A stretch of 64,000 nucleotides of DNA from UBA3069 sp050633465 (GTDB lineage Bacteria > Pseudomonadota > Alphaproteobacteria > Rhodobacterales > Rhodobacteraceae): positions 1-64,000 of the forward strand of contig JBOEGO010000023.1 of the NCBI GenBank assembly GCA_050633465.1. Direction: 5' to 3'. Both the position numbers and the translations under genes were made by a program. Of this stretch, positions 1 through 7,701 are shown piece after piece. The notes under the pieces were generated by a model. The model was not told where the DNA came from. It saw only the letters and a list, made by a program, of their open reading frames with translations, and did no database searches. The first letter of the stretch is position 1. Each line of letters opens with the position of its first letter.

Positions 1-2184
1 AGGAAACTAGGGGCACCTCAGTCTGATGCGGACAATTCGCGCACACGGGTTGAGGAGGCAACATTCAAAGTTGCCAACCTATTGGGTGACGATGCCGAGA
101 CAGCCTTGCTGCAGCTAGAAAAAGCGATGCAGGACGGCGCGGCAGAGCTTGGGCGTCACAAGGCTTGGGAATCCGGGTGGGCCAAACATCAGGCTGATGA
201 ATCTGTCTTTCTCGCAATGTTCAACTTTCTTCCGTCTGTGGCTCGAAAAAGAGTTTTGAAAGGGCGTGTTGCACTGGAAGCCATCGGCTGCACGCTGGAT
301 TTCTCCGATGTCAGTTCGGTTGAAAGTTTAGGGAATAGCCTGCGAAATGCGGTTCGAGTTGCGCAGGAGGCTGCTCAAACCACCAAGTCCAGATATGAGG
401 CAGCACGGTCAGCGTTAGAAAATCTGGATCAGGCGAAGAGAGCATGGGCGTGCGCGACGGAAAATCTTGGTGCGCCGGCCGTTCCAGCAACTGATGCATT
501 GGACGTCGATAGGTTTGCCGATTGCCACACCCGTTTTCATCTTTTCCGACTGGCCTGCCATTATTGGGAGGGACGGTGGCTTCTGGAAATGGACGATAGC
601 CTGGACGAAATCGTGGCCTCGCAACGAAAGACCGGGCGGAAAACAATCGAACCACGCTGGCACCGCCGTATGATGCTGACGCCCTGTGCTGTCTCCACGT
701 TTGCGAGTTTGCCAGGCAAAATGAGCTTTGGTCTCAAGTCCGGCGGTGAATGGGGCACTGGCTATTTATTCGACTTCATCGATTTGCTGATTGTTGATGA
801 AGCCGGACAAGTCCTGCCAGAGGTTGCGGCGCCGTCGTTTGCGTTAGCGAAGCGCGCATTGGTCATTGGAGATACCCAACAGATTGAGCCGATCTCGTCC
901 GTGTCTAAAGCAGTCGATATTGGCAATCTACAAAGTGCCGGTTTTCTAAAAGAGACCTATGCTGAGGCCGATTTGGCGACACTGTCAGATAATGGCATGC
1001 GTAGTGTTGACGGCAGTGTAATGCGTCTCGCCCAGCAAGCGTGCGTCTATGAGCCCTACCCGGAATTAGAGCGAGGGCTTTACCTGTTCGAGCATCGGCG
1101 CTGCTATGACGAAATCATCAATTTCAGCAATAAACTCTGCTACAAAGGATCGCTCAAACCGATGCGAGGCAGTGCGCCCGAGGGGCGCGCTGTGCCGTCG
1201 ATGGGTTACCTACATATCGATGGTATGGCTTTGAGTTTTGGCGGCAGCCGCGCAAATGCGAGTGAAGCTGCAACAATTGCAGACTGGCTCGCGGAAAATC
1301 GGCAGGATCTTGAAGGTCAATACAATAAAAAACTCGAAGATATAGTCGGTGTCGTCACTCCCTTCGGGCGGCAGGTGCAAGAAATCAAACGTGCTTGTGC
1401 CGAACGAGGCATTGACGCGAAAATGACCGTTGGCACGGTTCACTCGCTTCAAGGGGCTGAGCGACCAATCATCCTGTTCTCACCAGTCTATTCCAAACAC
1501 GCCGACGGGCATTTCATCGACATGTCGCCAAGTATGCTGAACGTGACCGTATCGCGTGCCAAAGACAGCTTCCTTGTCTTTGGTGATATGGACGTATTTT
1601 CGTCGGCTGCGAAGGGTACGCCCAGATCGGTCTTGGCTGAATGTCTGTTCTCTCAACGTGATGGGGTGCTTGAGTTTACTGCGCAACCGCGCTCCGATCT
1701 TCAGGATTCAAGTCACCCGCTTTCGACATTGAGAGACGCAGAAGAACACGACCGGTTCCTGAAAAATGCCCTGTCCACAGCCCGCGAAATGACCATCGTC
1801 AGCCCGTGGATCATTGCCTCAACAATGAAACGTGCAGGGTTGCTCGATGCCTTCCAAAGTGCGGTGGCGCGCGGGGCGGAAATCGATGTCTTCGCAGATC
1901 CTCTGTTGAACCAGTTGAAGTACGACGATGGTGTAACACAGCTGGAAGCAGCCAAATCGGCGCTGCAGAAAGTGGGTGTTCGTGTTCACGAGGTGCGTCA
2001 GCTACATAGTAAAATTGTCATCGTTGACGGCAATCGTCTTTGCATCGGGTCCTACAACTGGCTGAGCACTGATCGAAAAGGCCGGTATGCACGCCACGAA
2101 ACGTCAATCGTCTACGATGGCTCGCATCTTCGAAGTGAGATTGATGTCATCAAGCAAAGCCTAGGTGCCCGCGAGAAACGCTAA
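1..2184 (+). CDS. SF1 helicase-PLD nuclease fusion, C-terminal part (Mokosh type II-like), 5' truncated by window
   Basis: The frame is open from base 1, so the 727 visible residues are the C-terminal part of a larger protein; the TTG at 82 is not a believable start. Upf1/DNA2-type superfamily 1 helicase motifs are present: motif II LLIVDEAGQ near 790-810, motif III GDTQQIEP near 870-895, motif V GTVHSLQGAE near 1430-1460, and motif VI NVTVSRAKD near 1540-1570. The Walker A motif must lie upstream of the window. After the helicase, residues at about 1730-2150 form a phospholipase-D-like domain with an HxK(x4)D signature (LHSKIVIVD, near 2001-2030) followed by GSYNW. One protein joining an SF1 RNA/DNA helicase to a PLD nuclease matches the layout described for type II Mokosh (MkoC) anti-phage defence; that assignment is inference. 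It abuts an IS end remnant, consistent with an accessory location. Confidence 0.75.
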   Translation, partial: RKLGAPQSDADNSRTRVEEATFKVANLLGDDAETALLQLEKAMQDGAAELGRHKAWESGWAKHQADESVFLAMFNFLPSVARKRVLKGRVALEAIGCTLDFSDVSSVESLGNSLRNAVRVAQEAAQTTKSRYEAARSALENLDQAKRAWACATENLGAPAVPATDALDVDRFADCHTRFHLFRLACHYWEGRWLLEMDDSLDEIVASQRKTGRKTIEPRWHRRMMLTPCAVSTFASLPGKMSFGLKSGGEWGTGYLFDFIDLLIVDEAGQVLPEVAAPSFALAKRALVIGDTQQIEPISSVSKAVDIGNLQSAGFLKETYAEADLATLSDNGMRSVDGSVMRLAQQACVYEPYPELERGLYLFEHRRCYDEIINFSNKLCYKGSLKPMRGSAPEGRAVPSMGYLHIDGMALSFGGSRANASEAATIADWLAENRQDLEGQYNKKLEDIVGVVTPFGRQVQEIKRACAERGIDAKMTVGTVHSLQGAERPIILFSPVYSKHADGHFIDMSPSMLNVTVSRAKDSFLVFGDMDVFSSAAKGTPRSVLAECLFSQRDGVLEFTAQPRSDLQDSSHPLSTLRDAEEHDRFLKNALSTAREMTIVSPWIIASTMKRAGLLDAFQSAVARGAEIDVFADPLLNQLKYDDGVTQLEAAKSALQKVGVRVHEVRQLHSKIVIVDGNRLCIGSYNWLSTDRKGRYARHETSIVYDGSHLRSEIDVIKQSLGAREKR

Positions 2185-2213
2185 CTCCTCCGCGAATTCA
2201 CTCTTTTTACACG

Positions 2214-2234
2214 CTCTGCCGTTAGCTGGCAGGG
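2214..2234 (+). terminator. Possible terminator after helicase gene
   Basis: CTCTGCC (2214-2220) can pair with GGCAGGG (2228-2234) around a 7-nt loop, 30 bp after the helicase stop, followed by TGGTTTTA. The U-tract is short and one pair is G-U, so this is a weak call. Confidence 0.35.
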
Positions 2235-2401
2235 TGGTTTTATGCGTTCTGAAATCTGCACTGTTTGATCTGTTGGAGCGACATAATTTCTGTCGAAGAT
2301 CGCCAATCTTCTGTCGATGGAATCAAGCTAACCTGCTGTAATTTAAAGATATTCTGATAGTTTGGGCGCCAAGCTTCGTGTCATCTTACACCTTTTTTGT
2401 G

Positions 2402-2417
2402 ACTAATCAGGATTAGT
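2402..2417. repeat. Perfect palindrome ACTAATC-AG-GATTAGT
   Basis: Two perfect 7-bp arms are separated by 2 bp and followed by TTCCTTTTT. It could be an operator half-site pair or a terminator reading rightward; the sequence alone does not decide. Confidence 0.5.
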
Positions 2418-2533
2418 TTCCTTTTTAGCATATTTTGCTTCCTTTTTCGTCAAGATACACCGCGCTCGGTATACCTGTCACCGAGCCCGGAGGTTAAACC
2501 CGCCCGGGGAAAGGCGAAGCGCGGCCTTCACCT

Positions 2534-2551
2534 GATTTGTGCAACAAAGTC
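2534..2551. mobile_element. Solitary IS5-type terminal inverted repeat
   Basis: GATTTGTGCAACAAAGTC is nearly the same as the right end of the decayed IS at 51614-51631 (GATTTGTGCAGCAATGCC) and, reversed, as its left end at 51045-51062. The preceding CTTCAC is shared too. No transposase or partner end is seen nearby, so this is a relic left by deletion or imprecise loss of an IS5-family element. Confidence 0.6.
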
Positions 2552-2583
2552 GTGGAGTACCTGTTCGCAGGTAGGGGGCGGGG

Positions 2584-2943
2584 CTAGAACAGGTCAACCT
2601 CACCGCGGGTTGGCGCCGCGAAGCTGGCATCTTCCAGGTGAACAAGTCTGTCGCGGAGTTCTTGCAGCCCCAGTGCAGAAGTCGCGGTGAGTTTCAGCAT
2701 ACTGGTTTTAGGGTCAACATTTTCCGCAATAACGCCCAATAATCCCGATACATCATCCAAAGCTTGGCGCAGTAAATCCACTTGCTGCGCAGCGACGCGG
2801 CTTGCGTTGGAGTTGTGGCTAAGGTTTTCCGGTTCGATATTTTCGTCAATCGAATGCGCAATGCCCGCCAGAAAGCCAACCTCTGTCGCTAGGCGCTCCA
2901 ACAAAACTCTGGTTGTTATGGTTGCCACCTGACCCTCCGTCAT
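2584..2943 (-). CDS. Small uncharacterised protein at the end of the chemotaxis operon
   Basis: A 119-residue, mostly helical protein with no transmembrane segment and no motif I recognise. The ATG at 2943 is preferred over the TTG at 2991, which overlaps the stop of the upstream response regulator gene. Two similar leucine-rich blocks (VGFLAGIAHSIDENIEP and VSGLLGVIAENVDP) suggest an internal duplication of a helical hairpin. As the last gene of the che operon it may be a chemotaxis accessory protein, but there is no direct evidence of function. Confidence 0.6.
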   Translation of the reverse strand: MTEGQVATITTRVLLERLATEVGFLAGIAHSIDENIEPENLSHNSNASRVAAQQVDLLRQALDDVSGLLGVIAENVDPKTSMLKLTATSALGLQELRDRLVHLEDASFAAPTRGEVDLF

Positions 2944-2987
2944 TCTTTTGTGTTTTTGGGGGAAATTCCTGTCGCAAGACGCCGCTC

Positions 2988-3374
2988 TCAAAGGCGTCCT
3001 ACGACTTGTTCGATGCAGCCCTTCATTTTTTGTGCATCGAAGGGTTTGGCCAAAAAGTTGTTCATCGCAAGTTTTTTACCACGTTCAATCAGGGCCGGAT
3101 CGGCGCGACCCGTGATGAGAATAAAGCCGACTTTTTGGGTGACCTTATGTCCGCGCAATGCTTCGAGCAGTTGCAGGCCATCCATTCCTGGCATGTTGAA
3201 GTCGGAAATCACCAAGTGGACCGGGCTTGCGGTTAACCGTTGAAAGGCTGCCAGCCCGTCCTTTTCGGCCGTATAGTGGCGAATGCCAATTGCATCGAGC
3301 GCTTGGGTGATCAGCCCTCGGCTGGTGGACATATCATCTACCACCATGATTCGAAGATTGTCTCTGAGGCTCAT
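2988..3374 (-). CDS. cheY2: Single-domain response regulator (second CheY)
   Basis: A 128-residue receiver domain and nothing else. The acidic pair is in VVDDMSTSR (residues 11-19), the phospho-acceptor is Asp58 in VISDFNMPGMDG, and the conserved Lys lies in LAKPFD. It is divergent from the first CheY of the operon (6855-7223), as in the R. sphaeroides-type cluster where a cheY follows cheR. It may be a phosphate sink or the motor-binding CheY; the sequence does not settle this. Confidence 0.85.
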   Translation of the reverse strand: MSLRDNLRIMVVDDMSTSRGLITQALDAIGIRHYTAEKDGLAAFQRLTASPVHLVISDFNMPGMDGLQLLEALRGHKVTQKVGFILITGRADPALIERGKKLAMNNFLAKPFDAQKMKGCIEQVVGRL

Positions 3375-3404
3375 TGGGTTTTTTCCTGTATGTCAGTCAT
3401 TTTT

Positions 3405-4277
3405 TTAAGTATCGATCGGTGTGTTGTTGCGGACAAAGCTGGTGACGCCATCGGCATCGAAATAGTGCTTTGCCCGTTTCGTCAGGCGTTCGGAATGCCC
3501 GATGTAGAACCGCCCGCCAGGCGGCAAGAGCGCGGCAAATCGACAGAAAAGCCGTTCTTGGGTGTCTTCGTCGAAATAGATCACGACATTTCTGCACATT
3601 ATGACGTCAAATGTTCCCTTCATCGGCCAGGGTTCCAGCAGGTTGAGGATTCTGAACGTAATAAGTTGCCGCAACGATCGCGATGCGCTCATCTCTTCGT
3701 TTGGGGCGGGGTCGAAATAAGTTCTCAACTCTTGTGAACCCGCCTGCTTTACGGCTTGCTCGGGGTAGTGCCCTGCCTGTGCTTTGGCGACGACCTTGGG
3801 GTCTATATCGGTTGCCAGAATTTTGAAATCATAGCTGGCAGCATCCGGAAAGCTGGACAAAACAGTGGTTGCCAAGCTGTATGGCTCTTCGCCTGTTGAG
3901 CATCCTGCTGACCATATTCGGACTTTTGTTCCACGTTTTGCACGGGTTGCCAGGTCTGATTTGATCAGTTTTGACAGATCGACAAAGTGCTGGTTTTCAC
4001 GGAAGAATTTGGTGACGTTCGTCGTAAGGGACGACACCATGTTTGTAAATTCTGCCCCATCGGTTTCTTTTTCAACCAAGCGGCGATAGTCGCCAAATTC
4101 AGACAGCCCCAATGCGCGCAGTCGTTTGGACAATCGCGATATCACCAAAGGTCGCTTCGACGGCGCAAGTTTAATGCCCGTCCTGCGATGCAGCAATGAT
4201 GCGAGTGCATCGAAGTCTGCATCTGAGAGGACAGGGGAGGCAATCGCCAGATCGCTATGGCGAGGGGTCAGTGTCAT
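3405..4277 (-). CDS. cheR: Chemotaxis protein methyltransferase CheR
   Basis: A 290-residue SAM-dependent methyltransferase that methylates glutamates of chemoreceptors. An N-terminal helical CheR domain (residues about 15-70) is followed by the Rossmann methyltransferase domain with WSAGCSTGEEPYSLA (SAM site) and MCRNVVIYFD. Its start overlaps the cheW stop by 4 bp (ATGA), indicating translational coupling. No cheB methylesterase lies in the window, so the adaptation partner must be elsewhere. Confidence 0.93.
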   Translation of the reverse strand: MTLTPRHSDLAIASPVLSDADFDALASLLHRRTGIKLAPSKRPLVISRLSKRLRALGLSEFGDYRRLVEKETDGAEFTNMVSSLTTNVTKFFRENQHFVDLSKLIKSDLATRAKRGTKVRIWSAGCSTGEEPYSLATTVLSSFPDAASYDFKILATDIDPKVVAKAQAGHYPEQAVKQAGSQELRTYFDPAPNEEMSASRSLRQLITFRILNLLEPWPMKGTFDVIMCRNVVIYFDEDTQERLFCRFAALLPPGGRFYIGHSERLTKRAKHYFDADGVTSFVRNNTPIDT

Positions 4278-4741
4278 TCGCGGTCCCCTTCATCGTGGGG
4301 CAAAATATGTTTGAGGTCGATGACGCGGATCAGATGATCATCTACCGTGAAGACGCCTTCGACGAATGCTTTGGCATCCATTGAGGCGACGTCTGGCGTG
4401 GGTTTCAGTTCTGATTGCGGCACGCTGGTGATATCGGACACGGCTTCGACCAGAAGGCCGACCGTGCGGCTGCCCAAATGTGCAATGATGATAACATGGC
4501 GACCATCGGGTTCGGTTTCACCCAAACCAAGGCGTTGGGCCAGGTCCACCACCGGCAGCACTGTGCCGCGCAGGTTCATGACGCCTTTTATATAGACCGG
4601 TGATTGCGGCAAGACCGTTGTCGGTGTCCAACCGCGAATTTCGCGCACCAGACCGATATCAATGCAATAGTCCTGATCCGCGATGCGGAATGTCACGATC
4701 TCGCGTTGGCCCGAGTCGATTTTTTCAGCTGCTTCGGACAT
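4274..4741 (-). CDS. cheW: Chemotaxis coupling protein CheW
   Basis: A 155-residue CheW-fold adaptor linking receptors to CheA. It shows the conserved VREIRGWTPTTVLP and YIKGVMNLRGTVLPVVDL motifs and VDDHLIRVIDL near the C-terminus. It lies 12 bp after cheA and overlaps cheR by 4 bp in one operon. Confidence 0.93.
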   Translation of the reverse strand: MSEAAEKIDSGQREIVTFRIADQDYCIDIGLVREIRGWTPTTVLPQSPVYIKGVMNLRGTVLPVVDLAQRLGLGETEPDGRHVIIIAHLGSRTVGLLVEAVSDITSVPQSELKPTPDVASMDAKAFVEGVFTVDDHLIRVIDLKHILPHDEGDRE

Positions 4742-4753
4742 TTTCTATCTCCA

Positions 4754-6850
4754 TTAGGTGAACATTGGCGCGGCGTTGCGCGATGGGCCAGTTGCGGCCA
4801 GTTGATCGGTATCGACGATCAAAGCGATGCGCCCGTCGCCTAGAATTGTGGCTGCTGCAACACCATCGATTCTGCCGTAGTTTGCCTCTAACCCTTTGAT
4901 GACGACCTCGCGTTGGTCGACCACCCTATCGACGGCAATGGCTGTTCGTTTGTCTGCGTCGGATTCGACCAGTAGGAACACAAGTTTATCCAGATCCTGG
5001 GGGGTGTTCCTGAAGCCGAGCCGTGCGCCAAGATCGACGATCGGGACCAGTTCACCGCGCATTGCGAGAACTTTGTCGCCGCTGCCCATCTGGTGGACCG
5101 TTGCGGAGCGGCCACGGATTGTTTCACGCAATGCCGTGGTTGGAACGACGAGTGTTTCACCAGCGACCTGAACCACCATGCCTTCGAGGACTGCGAGCGT
5201 GAGCGGGAGGCTGATGGTCACGGCGGTGCCCTGACCGGGGGTTGAGGAGATGGTAACGCGCCCGCCCAAAGATTGGATTTCGCTGCGCACCACGTCCATA
5301 CCTACGCCGCGCCCCGAGAGGTTTGACACAGCATCGGCAGTAGAGAACCCCGGTAAAAACAAGAGGTTGTCAATTTCAGTGTCCGACATTTCGACATCGG
5401 CAGGGATCAACCCTTTGGAAATGGCGAGGGATTTGACTTTAGGGCGGTTGATGCCTGCGCCGTCATCTTTGAGTTCGATCACAACGCGGCCTGAGCGATG
5501 GGCTGCGGAGAGGACAATATCACCCTTTTCAGGTTTGCCCAGTTCCAGCCGTTTTTCCGGTTTTTCCAGCCCGTGATCCATCGCGTTGCGGATCATATGG
5601 GTCAGGGGGTCCGCGAGCCGTTCGATAACGGTTTTATCGACCTCTGTCATTTCGCCTTCGGTGATCAGGCGGGCCTGTTTGCCCGTGGCCTGGCCGGATT
5701 CACGCACGATCCGGGACATGCGTTGGAACAGGAACTTGATCGGTTGGGCGCGGATCGCCATGACGCGTTCCTGAATTTCGCTGGAGAGCTGTTTGAGCGT
5801 GGCCAGTGCAGTTTCGACTTTGGAACCGGATGGCACTGTTACTTCGGAGATGGATTGGGTCAGCATTGCTTCGCTGATCACAAGTTCGCCGACGAGGTTG
5901 ATCAGCCGGTCCACGCGATCAAGATCGACGCGAATGGTGGTGTTTGCGCTGGCCGCTTCTGTGGGTTTTTTGGGCTTGGTGGCTTCTGCCTTGGCTGCGG
6001 GGGGCGGGGTGTCGGGCACGGTTTGAACCGCCGCAGGTTCGGTGGCCGGATCAAGCGATTCGATCGGGTCAACGCTGGCCGCAGCCATCGGAACCGGATC
6101 GTTGAATTCGATTTTGCAAAGGCCATCGACAAATTCGAACACTTCGAGAATGTCATCGCGGGTCTTGTCGGATGTCAGTTTTATATCCCAGAACAGATAT
6201 GCCTGATCCCAGGGTTGTTCCAGGAAGGGGGGAACGTCTTCTATTCCTGCGACGACTTCGAGTTCACCGAGTTCCGCCAGGGCGCGGAACAGGAGTGCGG
6301 GGTCATTGCCGCTGGAGTAGAGTTCCTTTGTCGGGGTGAAGCGGAATTCATGGGGGGCATCGCTGCCACCGTCGTCGCCGCCGATTTCGGGAAGGTCCAG
6401 ACTGAAATCCATCGACATGGGCGCGAATTCGACTTCGGCCTCTGCCGGGGCGGCGGTGGTCGGCGGGGTGCCGGACAGTGCTGCCAACTGTTCAAGCAAG
6501 GATTTGCTTTCGGAGGGGTCTGCCTCTTGGCGGTCGCGGGCGGATTCGACAAGATCTGCCAGTCTGTCGCTGGCCATATAAAGCAGTTCGACGATTTTCG
6601 GGTTGGTTTCGAGTTTGCCCGCGCGCATATCGTCGAGGGTGTTTTCAAAGCCATGCGCAAATTCAACGAGCGCATCGAGGCCGAAGGCGCCAGCGCCACC
6701 TTTGATGGAATGCACGGCACGGAACACCGCATTGACGGTGTCCAGCGAAGCTTCGCCGGTTTCCATCTGTGCGATCCCGTCAGACAGGACTTCGAGCAGT
6801 TCTTCGCATTCGTTGAAGAATATCTCGCGGAGGTCGGTATTGGCGTTCAT
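4754..6850 (-). CDS. cheA: Chemotaxis sensor histidine kinase CheA
   Basis: A 698-residue CheA with the full domain set. The HPt domain carries the phospho-acceptor His47 in AVHSIKGGAGAFG. A P2-like segment (about 175-260) and a Pro/Ala-rich linker precede the dimerisation helices (about 300-370), the ATPase domain with N-box LIRNAMDHGLE and G-box GRGVGMDVV, and a C-terminal CheW-like domain (about 555-690). It phosphorylates the CheY proteins of the same operon. It starts 4 bp after the upstream cheY. The antisense strand also has a long open frame, a codon-bias shadow. Confidence 0.95.
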   Translation of the reverse strand: MNANTDLREIFFNECEELLEVLSDGIAQMETGEASLDTVNAVFRAVHSIKGGAGAFGLDALVEFAHGFENTLDDMRAGKLETNPKIVELLYMASDRLADLVESARDRQEADPSESKSLLEQLAALSGTPPTTAAPAEAEVEFAPMSMDFSLDLPEIGGDDGGSDAPHEFRFTPTKELYSSGNDPALLFRALAELGELEVVAGIEDVPPFLEQPWDQAYLFWDIKLTSDKTRDDILEVFEFVDGLCKIEFNDPVPMAAASVDPIESLDPATEPAAVQTVPDTPPPAAKAEATKPKKPTEAASANTTIRVDLDRVDRLINLVGELVISEAMLTQSISEVTVPSGSKVETALATLKQLSSEIQERVMAIRAQPIKFLFQRMSRIVRESGQATGKQARLITEGEMTEVDKTVIERLADPLTHMIRNAMDHGLEKPEKRLELGKPEKGDIVLSAAHRSGRVVIELKDDGAGINRPKVKSLAISKGLIPADVEMSDTEIDNLLFLPGFSTADAVSNLSGRGVGMDVVRSEIQSLGGRVTISSTPGQGTAVTISLPLTLAVLEGMVVQVAGETLVVPTTALRETIRGRSATVHQMGSGDKVLAMRGELVPIVDLGARLGFRNTPQDLDKLVFLLVESDADKRTAIAVDRVVDQREVVIKGLEANYGRIDGVAAATILGDGRIALIVDTDQLAATGPSRNAAPMFT

Positions 6851-6854
6851 TGGA

Positions 6855-7223
6855 TTACCTCGCCGTCACGCGCTCGAGAGCGGCAACCAGTTTGTCTTCG
6901 TGAAACGGTTTGACTATCCATCCCGTCGCACCGGCGTCGCGGGCGCGCACCTTGAGTTCTGCCGCGCTTTCGGTGGTCAGGACCAGAATGGGGACGCCAC
7001 GAAACTGGCGTTGTTCACGTGCGCCTTCGATAAAGCCGAAGCCATCCATGACGGGCATGTTGATGTCGGTTATGACGGCATCGGGATGCACCTCTGCCAG
7101 TTTGTTCAGCCCGTCCTGCCCGTCTTCGGCAAGGTGGACTTCGAAGCCGGCGGCTTTCAATGTGTGTTCAAGCATGCTTCGCATCGTGCGCGAATCATCG
7201 ATGGCGAGGACTCTCAGGCTCAT
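6855..7223 (-). CDS. cheY: Chemotaxis response regulator CheY
   Basis: A 122-residue receiver domain: acidic pair in AIDDSRTMR, phospho-acceptor Asp53 in ITDINMPVMDG, switch Thr in VLTTES, and the conserved Lys105 in WIVKPF. It overlaps the STAS gene by 4 bp and sits directly before cheA. The order STAS, cheY, cheA, cheW, cheR, cheY resembles chemotaxis operon 1 of Rhodobacter sphaeroides. Confidence 0.93.
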   Translation of the reverse strand: MSLRVLAIDDSRTMRSMLEHTLKAAGFEVHLAEDGQDGLNKLAEVHPDAVITDINMPVMDGFGFIEGAREQRQFRGVPILVLTTESAAELKVRARDAGATGWIVKPFHEDKLVAALERVTAR

Positions 7224-7543
7224 GCTGCTTTCCCTTCTTCAAATAACTCTTCGGGTGCGCCAAGAAGCGCCATGCCTTTGACAAATGCGTCGGAGGGGTT
7301 GGTCAGGCTGAACGTCGCCTCGTCTTTTTGCCATTGTTTCTGTGCGCCGATCAGAAGCTGGAGGAAAATGCCACCCAGGTGGCTGACCTCGTTTGCGTGG
7401 ATTTCCACGGGGAGACCGCGCAGATGTTCAAGTGCTTCTGCGACCTCTTCGCCAGCGGAGACGTCCAAATGAGCGGGCAGCGTCACGACGTTGACCTTGG
7501 GCGTATCGGCTGTGTCTTCTATCCCGTCTGCGGTGTTCGACAT
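7220..7543 (-). CDS. STAS-domain protein of the chemotaxis operon
   Basis: A 107-residue protein with a STAS-like fold (VVTLPAHLDVSAGEEVAEAL ... VSHLGGIFLQLLIGA), related to anti-anti-sigma and lipid-asymmetry STAS proteins; the usual phosphorylatable Ser is not obvious. The ATG at 7543 has a GAGAGA ribosome site. An in-frame ATG at 7705, overlapping the stop of the PAS gene (ATGA), would add a 54-residue disordered N-terminal tail and is a real alternative. STAS genes next to cheY-cheA are known in alphaproteobacterial che clusters; the role is not clear. Confidence 0.75.
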   Translation of the reverse strand: MSNTADGIEDTADTPKVNVVTLPAHLDVSAGEEVAEALEHLRGLPVEIHANEVSHLGGIFLQLLIGAQKQWQKDEATFSLTNPSDAFVKGMALLGAPEELFEEGKAA

Positions 7544-7701
7544 GTCAGCTTCTCTCTTTTCAGGGGCCGGTGGTGATCCGGCTTCGGTGCCCTTGGATAA
7601 AGGAATTCCATTAACAGAGCGTTGTGCCCGAACGGATTTGAACACAGGGGAAGTGTCTGATTTTAACAGTCTGTCCATTTGCGGATGCTGCATACTGCCC
7701 C

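Larger units (their letters stand above)
2185..2583. other. Gene-free AT-rich region with palindromes and an IS end
   Basis: No credible coding frame is seen. The stretch holds a hairpin just after the helicase stop (2214-2234), a perfect 7-bp-arm palindrome (2402-2417), the direct repeat TTCCTTTTT at 2418-2426 and 2439-2447, a 7-bp inverted repeat GCTCGGT/ACCGAGC (2464-2470 and 2480-2486), and a solitary IS5-type terminal repeat (2534-2551). It separates the putative defence gene from the conserved chemotaxis operon and probably marks an island boundary. Confidence 0.6.

Noticed and set aside
2464..2533. Possible structured RNA (SRP or tmRNA fragment)
   Set aside because: Apart from one 7-bp inverted repeat no conserved core of SRP RNA, tmRNA, 6S or tRNA is recognisable.
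5498..6913. 471-codon open frame on the plus strand
   Set aside because: It is antisense to the fully motif-supported cheA gene; its His/Gly/Phe-rich composition is typical of a codon-bias shadow.
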